From assembly GCA_011947345.1 (NCBI GenBank), contig JAAVTG010000057.1, positions 620,001 to 684,000 of the forward strand: a stretch of DNA of 64,000 bases, read 5' to 3'. Below the pieces are notes generated by a model. It saw only the letters and a list, made by a program, of their open reading frames with translations. It did no database searches and was not told the origin of the DNA. This stretch comes from Phytophthora quininea. Its lineage: Eukaryota > Oomycota > Peronosporomycetes > Peronosporales > Peronosporaceae. Positions 1-8,415 of this stretch are shown one piece after another (position 1 is the first letter of the stretch; each line of letters begins with the position of its first letter). The position numbers and the translations under genes are program-made.

Positions 1-1155
1 GAGCAGCCCATGGCGATATACTCGGCGTTCATGTCGGAATAAACTTCGGCCGCATGCAGAGTCATCAACTTTTGGATGCGTCGTTGCTTTAGATCTGAAA
101 TCGGAGCTGCAGTACCGACAATTAGCGGTGGAGTGGAGGATGCAATCCGACCTACCGATTTCATGACGTGCATCGTTCGGACTAAGCGAAGGGTAACCTC
201 CACCACGGCAAGTACAACCGACCCGAATAGTGTCGAGGACACGTTGTTCTGGCTCAGTAGAACCGTTCGGGGTTGTGTGTCGACCAGAATCGTGGGCACA
301 TGAGAATGGCCATTGTGCGGCTGACTGGCGTCTGACGCTGTTTGCTCAAATATTCCTTGATGCTTTCTTGCAGGACGAGTTTGAGCCCGACACTTGCGAC
401 GCCAAAGCCGATGGCGTGCCACTGCGTTTCATCGAGATCGAGATAACGATGTGCGAGTAGGCAGAAGCGAGCAGAGAGCACACGGCGAACGGCAGGCCTT
501 GCCAAAACACTTTGACGTATTGGGCAACGGAAGGCGAACGACGTCGAGATAAAGCTTTCTTGCTGAGATCTCGGCTCTGATCTCGCGCTTGTCCAGCGAC
601 TGTTTCGTTCTTGAAAATGTGGCGAGTGTCCGTGTCCACCGCAGCGACGAAGAATGAGCAGCAGATGAAGGACCAGTACAGCTCGAGCTTGTACTTGTGA
701 ATCGAATGAGGCATGAAAACAATACCGATGCACCCGCCAATGCTCATGAGCGTCACAACGATAAAGAAGGACAAGACTCGTGGCGCCAACTTGACGAAGA
801 TCCGCAGGAACGACAGCTTGGACTGCATCGACTTGACCACAAACACCTCCGGCAGTAGCTTGTGCACTGACGTGACGATACACATCCCGAGGTAGAATAT
901 GTCGAACCAAAACGTCTTGATGGCAAGAAATTCCATGTACGTCTGCTGTCTTGGCGATTGTCCCGACAGGAAGTTCCCTAGTGTTATTAAGAACGCCAGT
1001 AGCCATGCTGTTGCCGTGCAGGCTATTGAATTGCCCAACAATTTAAGGAGTGTCCAGAACGCTTTCTTCGGGATTTCGCTGCCGTCGATCCTAGCGCATC
1101 GGACCACGACTGTGGGCCGTGGAGACAACGGGTAAATCTTCTTGTGCGGAAGCAT
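1..1155 (-). CDS. multi-pass membrane protein, partial at window edge, frame-broken
   Basis: The gene starts at the ATG at 1155 (MLPHKK) and runs off the left edge. The first frame carries several hydrophobic segments, for example around the residues ACTATAWLLAFLITLGNFL and the segment following VLSFFIVV. Near 440 the frame changes, and the reading continues as the segment containing QWHAIGF and SRTMAIL. A further change near 300 leads to LHAAEVYSDMNAEYIAMGC at bases 1-60. The order of these blocks matches the plus-strand gene at 1256-2778 almost block for block (TDTRHIF vs TDTRHLF; NAEYIAMGC vs YAEYIAMGC), so the two are head-to-head paralogues. I do not recognise the family. The single-base breaks may be assembly errors or decay. 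Confidence 0.6.
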
Positions 1156-1255
1156 CTTGAGTTGGAAAGCTGGTCGACTGCTCCAGTTTATAGGGAGAGT
1201 TGTTTTTAGAGCATGACGGCGTTGGCAGCGTTTGCCCAGTACTGTTCCCGCGTCA

Positions 1256-2778
1256 ATGCAATGTCTGCCGAGAAGCCCCAGCAAGAGAAACTCGCTTGGA
1301 ATTGACCGAGTGCAAGTTCTCCCCGTCACTCGAGTTGCCGCCAAGCAGCAGACTGTAGCGCCCAGTCGTTGTGTGTTGCCCGCCGCCATCGCTTGGCACA
1401 CCGTTCGGACGATTGGAAAAATACTGCGCAATTCGCTGCTCAGCGTCACCATCGCTTGGCTGTTCACGTTCTGCTGTAATGTCGGCAACGTTTTCTCGCG
1501 GAGAGCGCCGTCCCAGCAGTCGGTCGAGGAGGTTCTGCTGGCCAAGATTATCTGGTTCCACTGCTTCTTCGGCATCTCCACGGGGGCTCTCTACGTTTCG
1601 CTACTGCTGACCGAAAAACTGGCTGAGCATTCTACGACCAGATCTCCGCTGCTGCATTGGACGACGAGATTGTTCCGGCCATTACTGCCGTACTTTGTCA
1701 TGGTCGCGATGATCGTCGTGGGTGGCTGCATTGCGCTAACGCGCGTCTTGAAGGGGGACCAGAGACCTAAGGTCTGCCTTTACTACTCGCAGTTCTGCTT
1801 CTACGTGTTTGTTGGCTGCACCGACACCCAGGCATCTGTTCCGGACCGAGACTGTGCGCGGTCAAGCACTAGTCACCCGCCGAATCGCGCGGCGAGACAA
1901 GAAGCTCAGCATCAAACCGCCCTCGTCCAGACGACGCTTTTTCCGCGTCCTTGTGCAGGATCTGCCGCTGTTTGTGTCGGCTCTGTTTGCCACAGCCTAC
2001 GTGCACATTGTGAGCGTCGCCTCGATGTCTTCTCAGTGGCACCTCGCGCTGTTTTCCGTCTGCAGCATCGCTCTGAAGCTGCTCCTGCAGGAACTGACCA
2101 AGCACTTTTTGGCGCAGAAGAAGCGAGCGAACGCCCGCACCATGGCCGTCATTGTGGCGGCTCCAACGATCCTGATCGACACGCAGTTGCGCACTGTGCT
2201 GCTCTGTCAAGGCAGCTCCGCGACGACCGTAGTCGGGTCGCTGCTCATCGGGTGGCCGAGATCTTCGTGCGTGTGGCCAAGACGGCGATCGTGAAGCGGC
2301 TGCTTCGACGCATCGCGAGAGCCACACGCTGCCGCCCAAGAAGGCCAACCAGAAGTTCCCCTGCAGGCTTTCAAGAGTGCACGTCGCTAAGCTCCGGACG
2401 ACGTCGCCACTGAGCGGCGTGGACCGGCAGAAACGCATCGACCGCTTGAAGTCCCTGCACGCCGCCGAGATCTACGCCGACATGTACGCCGAGTACATTG
2501 CCATGGGCTGCTCGTACGCGATCTTCTTCTTTTTCGGCTCGAATCCGAAGTACCAGCTGGGCAGCAGAAGCAGCGGCAGGTCGCTGCGTTGGAGCAATGT
2601 GGGGTCTCAGCTGGCCATCGTGGTGCTCGTGGACCTGGTCGCCTGCGCGCTCGAGGCGCGCTCGGGCATGGACTACGAGCCGTTCAACCGAGACAGCGGC
2701 TTCCTGGCCGTCTTCGTCGTGGCCATCGCGCTCGTCAACGTGTACATCTCGTCGGGCGTCTACTTGCGCCCGGACTGA
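1256..2778 (+). CDS. multi-pass membrane protein, paralogue of the 1-1155 gene, frame-broken
   Basis: The likely start is the ATG at 1256; no closer ATG precedes the conserved part. Hydrophobic segments include LLSVTIAWLFTFCCNVG, the stretch after PLLPYFVMVAMIVVGGC, and two near the C-terminus (SQLAIVVLVDLVACAL and FLAVFVVAIALVNVYIS), ending at the stop at 2776-2778. The frame shifts near 1830 (an extra C in ACACCC), near 2240 (GGG, where one more G restores the frame) and near 2310. Alignment to the minus-strand paralogue shows the protein blocks stay collinear across the breaks, so introns are unlikely. Function is unknown. It may be a diverged duplicate with real decay, or a normal gene with consensus errors. 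Confidence 0.6.
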
Positions 2779-2854
2779 CGTCATGGAGGTGAGCCACTGG
2801 CTGACACATGGCTACATTCGCGGATTTTCTCCAACCGCAGCTCTGACGCCGATA

Positions 2855-2870
2855 CTTCACTTTCTCAATC
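2855..2870 (+). promoter_or_regulatory. oomycete initiator-like element
   Basis: CTTCACTTTCTCAATC closely resembles the oomycete core promoter initiator (GCTCATTYYNCAWTTT). It lies 120-135 bases upstream of the ATG at 2990, a plausible transcription start for the NTF2-like gene. Confidence 0.5.
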
Positions 2871-2989
2871 ACCCAAGTGTCAGTTCGGCATCGATCGGGA
2901 ATCAGGGCCGCGTTCTGCCCCATTCCCCCACTCGAACGCCCCACACGACCAACTCGACCAGCAGCAAGCGCCGCCAGCGTCGCGCGAAC

Positions 2990-3547
2990 ATGGCCAACCG
3001 CAACGCGCAGGAGCTGGCCGAGAACGTGCTGTCCCTGTACGACGTGTCCTCGAACCGGGACGCCACCATCGCCAAGTACTACCTGCCCGACGCCGTCTTC
3101 ACCGACCCCATCGTGTCCGTGCGGGGCGTCGACAACATCCAGGCGCAGTTCCGCGTGCTGTCCAAGTTCGTCAAGTCCTCCAAGGCCACGCTCGTGCGCG
3201 GCTCCATGGCCGGCGCCACGGTGCTCACCATCGACAGCTCCATGGTCTACCGCCTGCGCCCCTTCCCGAGCTTCATGAAGATCGTGCTGCGCGTCTTCTC
3301 GGTGCTGGAGCTCAAGAACGGCCGCATCGCGTCCCACACGGACCACTACGATTTCTACTCGGTGCTGGCCAACGTGCCGTTCGTCGCCTTCTTCTACGCG
3401 CAGTTCCGCCCCATGTGGGGCGCCGCCAGCTCCGCCGTCATCAAGAGACTCGTGCCGTCCCAGAAGCCGGCGCTCTCGGCGGCCAAAGCCACAGCGACAG
3501 ACCCGGCGGCCAATGCCAACGGAGTAGCCAGTGCCGTCGCCACGTAA
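2990..3547 (+). CDS. SnoaL/NTF2-like domain protein
   Basis: A clean 185-residue frame runs from the ATG at 2990 (MANRNAQELAENVLSLYD) to the TAA at 3545. The N-terminal helix (ELAENVLSLYDV), the YYLPDAVFTDPIVSVRG stretch and the later VFSVLELKNGRIASHTDHYDF block are the pattern of SnoaL-like/NTF2-fold proteins. In this cone-shaped fold, a D-A-x-F-x-D-P turn precedes the sheet, and a conserved H-x-D-x-x-D-F sits near the end. A hydrophobic segment follows (SVLANVPFVAFFYAQF), and the tail is Ala/Thr-rich. I cannot say whether it is enzymatic or only ligand-binding. It is upstream of, and convergent with, the ArfGAP gene. An upstream in-frame extension to 2498 exists, but it overlaps the end of the preceding gene and is not supported. 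Confidence 0.8.
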   Translation: MANRNAQELAENVLSLYDVSSNRDATIAKYYLPDAVFTDPIVSVRGVDNIQAQFRVLSKFVKSSKATLVRGSMAGATVLTIDSSMVYRLRPFPSFMKIVLRVFSVLELKNGRIASHTDHYDFYSVLANVPFVAFFYAQFRPMWGAASSAVIKRLVPSQKPALSAAKATATDPAANANGVASAVAT

Positions 3548-3942
3548 AGACAAAAAGTGATACGATCAAGAGAAGCTCAAGCGGCTCTGTTATCTGCAGT
3601 CCGTGAAAGGATATGAGGTTTGCAGCGATGGAACGGACTGGTTTATTTTGTTTTAATGGCGTGGCTTGCGTGCTTTAGGAGCGAGGCGCAAGAAGCAACG
3701 CTGTAATCTCAAGAGTGAAAAGCCTTTTGGTGTGCAGTGCGGGTTGTCTTTGGTTTGGTTTGCTCTGTCTTGTGCACAGGATTTGCAGGTGGATGAATTT
3801 CCGACCCCGTGCGTCTGCTTCTGATCAGACGAAGGCAGGAGAGCTGTGGTCGTCTGCTTATTACAACAGCGGAGTGTGCAAGTGGGGTGGGGGGCATGTT
3901 GGAGTTATGGTTTCTACTACTTTGCGCGTTGCTGTCGTCTGC
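3548..3942. other. convergent intergenic stretch
   Basis: About 395 bases lie between two convergent genes. It presumably holds both 3' UTRs. I see no coding signal and no clear RNA gene. A short G-rich run occurs near 3886-3896. Confidence 0.5.
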
Positions 3943-5179
3943 TCACTGAGGCAGCCCCAGGCCCGCGAATGGATCCCGACCGCCGTTAGCCCGCGTGCCA
4001 ACATTGCCTGCCGTGTTTGGCGCGAAGTGCGTGCTAATGTTCATGCCAGCGTTAACTCCCATTGCCTGGGGTCGATACTGCTGCTGGAAACCTCCCTGCA
4101 TACCCATTCCATTGGCTTGCATTCCCATTCCCATACCGATGTGCTGGTGCCCGTTGTGCTGCATGCCCATGCTCATGTTTCCGCCGCGAGGTTGGTTGTG
4201 GCCGTACCCGTTGTGCTGCTGCGGAGTGCCGTACGCCAGTGACGGCGCCGACAATCCATCGAAGGCGCTAAAGTCCTTGGGTGCTGGCGGCGCATTGAAC
4301 TGGTTCATGATGTTTGCAGAAGGGTTGTTGCTCTGGGTAGGAGCTGGCGCGAACGGATCAAACGGCGCAGCGCCATTGCCGCTAGTCGGTGGTGAGGGCG
4401 TCAAGACGCTCCCGTTGGGGGCAGCAAACGGGTCGAACGACGACGAGCTGGACGTCGAAGCTGGTGCTGCCGTGAACGCGCCAAAGGCATCGGCACTGGA
4501 CGAAGACGCAGGCGCAGGAACAGCACTAAAGTCCGCAAAGCCGTCACTCCCCGATGACGACACCGGCGCAGGCGCCGACCCGAACGCTCCAAATCCGTCG
4601 TTGGAGCTGGAAGCAGAGGGGCTGCTGCAAAGTTCCCCCAGCCGTCGCTTCCTCCCGAGAACGCGTCAAAACCTGCGGACGAGTCCTTCTTCTGCGCTGG
4701 GCCGTCAAAGTCCAGCAGGTTGGCAGATGCAGCCGCCGCCTTGGCAGCTTTGGGGAGACCGCCTGCTGTCCCGCAGTGGAACTTGTTGCATTGAAGCCGT
4801 CCTCGTCGTAGAAGGCCTTGTCGTTGTAGACGCGGTTGATGAAGTGCTTGTAGTAGTCGAGCGGGTCGTCCTTGGTGGGCTTGCGCATCTGCGACTCGTC
4901 CCAGCGGCCCAGCCACACGCGCGCAGCCACAGCGTTGCCGCCTCCGTTCGGCTCCCGCAGCGCGTCCACTTCGTCCATGGTCCAGTTGCTCATGCTGACG
5001 CTCTTGACGCGCATGCTGAAGCTCTGGTGGGCGCTCTTGCAGTTGGAGCAGACGAAGGTCTTGACCTTCTCGCAGATGTTCTGGTGGCCAAAGCGGTTGT
5101 AGTTGCCGCAGTTCACGCACGTCTTGTTGGCCTCCAGCTTCTTGAGCGCGTTGAGCGCCGCCTCCGCCTCCGCCGCCAT
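3943..5179 (-). CDS. AGFG/AGD14-like ArfGAP-domain protein, frame-broken
   Basis: The protein starts at the ATG at 5179 (MAAEAEAALNALKKLEANKTC). The N-terminal ArfGAP zinc finger shows CVNC then CSNC, followed by MRVKSVSMSNWT and a VWLGRWDE block, as in AGFG/HRB and plant AGD14-type proteins. The Arg expected five residues after the last finger Cys is Gln (CKSAHQ). The rest is low complexity with DPFA/DPFG-like motifs (SFDPFAAPNG, APFDPFAPAP, DPFAGLGLPQ), a Met/Gly/Gln-rich segment and a short FG-type tail, consistent with an endocytic adaptor. The frame breaks at 4752-4755 and 4618-4621, both runs of four G on the plus strand. A fifth base at each restores one protein of about 412 residues. 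Confidence 0.8.
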
Positions 5180-5216
5180 GTTGCTCGCTGCTGCTGCTGC
5201 TGCCTGCGCTTGGTCC

Positions 5217-5229
5217 GATGTGGGAATGG
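5217..5229 (-). promoter_or_regulatory. initiator-like element of the ArfGAP gene
   Basis: On the minus strand this reads CCATTCCCACATC, close to the oomycete initiator, 38-50 bases upstream of the ATG at 5179. Confidence 0.4.
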
Positions 5230-5424
5230 CAAAATCGGGAGACGCGCGCCGAAAATAGATCGTGACGTTGTTGAAACGGTTCAGCTTATCTTGGTCTTTG
5301 TATGGATATGCCGGATAAGAGGCAATATGACGAATCGTTCGACCAAGTTGAAGTGAAAGCCAACGTGTTGCCTTCCTCAAAATCTCTTCATCAGCTACAG
5401 CTACAACACCAACTCCTATCCTAT

Positions 5425-6252
5425 TCATTGCACGAGCCGCACCACGATCCTGCTCTCGTGGAAGGCGAACCCTGGCGCCAAGAACTCCACGCGCAGTTTG
5501 GCCAGAGCCGGCAGGTGACAGCGCAGCTCGGCGATGCTGAGCGAACTCTCCTTCTTGGTGCGCAGCGGGAACGGGCACTGGGTCAGCAGCTTCTTGCCGT
5601 CCCAGATCTTGAAGACGCACTTGTAGTTCTGCCGCGGCTGGCTGTGCTGCAGGTCCACGTTGATCTGGTAGTTACCCTCCTGCAGCACCGAGATGCCGTC
5701 GTTCACCACCTCAAAATGCTCCTCATCGTGGCTGCCACTCACGCGCTCCCAGTTGACGACACCTGGCGACTGCACGCTGCCGATGGCCTTTGCGGACATG
5801 TAGATCAATGGCAGAGTGCTCTCCAGCATCGGCATGGCTGAAGACGCAGCAGCATTGGCAGCAGTAGCTGCAGCTAACGACAGTTCTGGCGGCGGGGCCG
5901 TGGCCGCAGCACTGGGAGCTGCAGCTGGTGGAGGGATCCCAGGTACGGCGAACGTGGTCGCTTCAATTGGTTGAGGCATTGCTAGAGCAGGAGGCGCCAC
6001 GTTGTGGAGACTGACGGTGCGGTTGCTGCCGTTGGAGCCTCTTCGACGGTCGTCTCTGGACTCGACGTCCCCCTCCTGGTAGCGCTCCATGATGTGCTGG
6101 CCAGCGCGTCGCAGCCGCCAGATCGCAGACCTCGTCACGCCGTAGCGCCGCGCCACATCCGCCTCGGTGACTGCCGCGCCGCTCTCGAAGAGCTTGAGGA
6201 TCTCCACGCGCTGGCCGTCCGTGAGTCGCTTTCCCACGCCTCGCCGTTCCAT
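5425..6252 (-). CDS. psq-like helix-turn-helix protein with C-terminal TNF/C1q-like jelly-roll
   Basis: A clean 275-residue frame starts at the ATG at 6252. Residues about 8-55 form a homeodomain-like HTH of the psq/CENP-B type: LTDGQRVEILKLFESG, then VARRYGVTRSAIWRLRRAG as the recognition unit. A Pro/Ala-rich linker covers about 85-145. Residues about 150-275 show alternating beta-strand character with SPGVVNWERV, ISVLQEGNYQINVDL and a terminal FAFHESRIVVRLVQ. This resembles C1q/TNF-like sandwich proteins, which is inference from pattern only. A DNA-binding head on such a domain suggests an oligomeric nuclear protein. The gene is divergent from the FHA gene, with only 81 bases between start codons, so the promoter region is shared. 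Confidence 0.7.
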   Translation of the reverse strand: MERRGVGKRLTDGQRVEILKLFESGAAVTEADVARRYGVTRSAIWRLRRAGQHIMERYQEGDVESRDDRRRGSNGSNRTVSLHNVAPPALAMPQPIEATTFAVPGIPPPAAAPSAAATAPPPELSLAAATAANAAASSAMPMLESTLPLIYMSAKAIGSVQSPGVVNWERVSGSHDEEHFEVVNDGISVLQEGNYQINVDLQHSQPRQNYKCVFKIWDGKKLLTQCPFPLRTKKESSLSIAELRCHLPALAKLRVEFLAPGFAFHESRIVVRLVQ

Positions 6253-6288
6253 TTCAATTTGTTGTACTTGCTGTGAGTATGGACAGCG

Positions 6289-6302
6289 TATTCATTTTGA
6301 AT
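6289..6302 (+). promoter_or_regulatory. initiator-like element in a bidirectional promoter
   Basis: TATTCATTTTGAAT resembles the oomycete initiator and lies about 32-45 bases upstream of the FHA gene ATG at 6334, inside the 81-base interval shared with the divergent HTH gene. Confidence 0.45.
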
Positions 6303-6333
6303 ATTGGCGCCTTGCTGCCAGGAGCCTTTCGTG

Positions 6334-8415
6334 ATGGCGTCCTGCAGCTTCCAGCTGGATGCTATGCGTGGCCCCCACGAAGGTCTCAGTGTCCGCTATT
6401 GCTGGGAGGAGGCTGACGACGCATCTGCTGCCCCTGTGCTGTGTATCGGGCGACGGAAGAAGTGTTGGCTGCGACTACTTCAGGACCTCGAGGTCTCCAG
6501 TCTGCACGCGGAGCTGCAATATCAAGACGGGAAAGTGCAGATCAAGGATGTTAAGAGTACGAATGGCACCAAACTCAATGGGACGTCTCTGGTGCCGAGA
6601 CAGAGTTATCCGCTGGCCGACGGAGACCTCATTGGGGTGGGCAGGACCAGTCTGCGCTTCGTCTTGAAGGAACAGCATGGTACACAATCACAAAAGGCTG
6701 CGACTATTGCAGAGACCGACAAGGTACAGCACCAAACATCTTCTGTGGTGGAGACGCCAGCTACAAAAGCTAATGGGGACGTTGATAAAGGAGTTGCTCG
6801 GTCGGAAGATGATCAAACTTCTGCCAAAGATGTTGCCTCTGAGCCAACCAGTAACAACACTGCCATTGACTTAACTGGAGAAAATGAGCCTGACGTTCCT
6901 GCTGCTGCTGACGCGATGCAGAAGATAAAAGGCGGGGTCGACATGAAGTACGTCGTGGGCAGCAGTCCAGAGGAGGCGACGTGCTTGAAGTGCAAGATGC
7001 TGATCGGGCCACTGCATTTGTTGGAGCAGCAAGCTCACCTTAATTCCTGTCTCGGGGTCGTGTGTTGGTGCCAGTCGAAGATAGTACCAACTCGACAGCG
7101 TCTTCAGTCACGAATGACGCCAAGCCAAAGAAGTCACGGAAACGAGGAAATACTGCAGATGGACCTACTTGGGCTAAAAAGCCGAGGAAGCCGAAACAAA
7201 GCGATGGCAGCAGCTCCATGTCAAAGCCGCCAAGAAAACCTAGAAAGAGGAAGAAAGTGGACGAAGGTGAGGATATTGAGCTGGCGCTAGCTTTGGTCTC
7301 GTCGGCGACGCTGAGCAAAGAGGAGCAAACGGATCTGCAACTGGCTAAAGCTGCCAAGAAGCTCGAGGAATTAGACGTGCAGCTGGCGCGACTCAGCAAA
7401 CGACGAGCGACGCTCGTGAAAAGCGTGGAGAGGTTAGAGAAGACGAAGGAGAAGCTGCGTAAATCCCAAGTGCTGCCACCAGCTCAAGTTCGCGAGCTTC
7501 TGGACTTGGAGAGCGCATTGAACATAATTTTTCCAGCTCACAGGCAGGTGGACCCTGGTCGAGCGAAAGAGCACTTTACGAAAGAATCTGCTGCTGCAAA
7601 ACGGTATGCGCCGTCAAGGAGTGGTGATGTAGATACGTGTGAGAGCATCTGTGAATTTGATGAGAAGAAACGAGCTGAGTTGGCGATGGTAGCTACAATC
7701 TCAATGTGGGCACGATCGTCTCAGCAGCTTTTGGATTGCAGCGTGACACGCTGCTGTATCGGAACAGCGTGTTGCGGGCCTTTATGGACGACAGCGACGA
7801 TGATGAAAGTGACGTTGGTAGAGCCGAAGATGTACCGTCATCGGAGACTAGAAAAGAGCAGGAAACGGAGGTAGTATCGGTTGTACCAGTTGTCGACGGC
7901 GATACCGATACACTGAATTGGACGACCAGCAACTTGGACGACCTGGAAGCACCCGCTGTTGTGAAGCGGGTGTTCCCCAGTGGCGCCGCGATGTAGCGTT
8001 TCTGTTTGACCAGTCTCCGGATGAGTTGGAAGTGGCGCTCGAAACGATGAGGGAGGCGCAGAAGCGAGGTTTGATCACTAGTTCTCAATTTGAGAATTCT
8101 AGGCTGGGTGCGAAGGAGGATATTCACTCTACAATCAACGGGGACCAGCAACTTGCTTGCGACTATATGGCGCAGATAATGGAACGTCTGATCGCCGAGA
8201 AGAGAAAATCTGCGTATCAAAAGAACGCTTGTTCGGATGGAGAGCCGAAACATGTTACCGACTTGGATCGATCAAATGGGCAAAACGTTTCTCAGCAGCA
8301 GGAAGAGAGTGACGACGAGGTTGAAGCGGAGCCTTATAAACCTGTCTTGGAAGAGTTAGCGAAGGCGGTGACAACGCGGGACCCTCCTGTAATCCCAGCC
8401 GTGAGGTCACAATGA
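6334..8415 (+). CDS. FHA-domain protein with UBZ4-like zinc finger, frame-broken
   Basis: The ATG at 6334 (MASCSFQLDAMRGPHEG) opens an FHA domain: CIGRRKK (the GR of the phosphothreonine pocket), LEVSSLHAEL (SxxH) and STNGTKLNG (NG turn), residues about 10-115. After an acidic linker comes CLKCKMLIG...HLNSCL, a C-x2-C...H-x3-C finger of the UBZ4 type. A Lys/Pro basic stretch follows (KKPRKPK, PRKPRKRKK), then a coiled coil (LEELDVQLARLSKRRATLV). The C-terminal third is acidic and unrecognised. The frame breaks at the run of four G at 7054-7057 (a fifth restores it), near 7685 and near 7950. FHA plus UBZ suggests phospho- and ubiquitin-dependent DNA-damage signalling, by analogy only. The total is about 690 residues. 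Confidence 0.7.

Noticed and set aside
2735..3553. Minus-strand 272-codon frame over the NTF2-like gene
   Set aside because: Antisense shadow in a GC-rich gene; Gly/His/Arg-biased with no domain.
3943..5179. Introns as the cause of the ArfGAP frame changes
   Set aside because: The protein is continuous across each break, with no inserted bases and no GT..AG pairs there.
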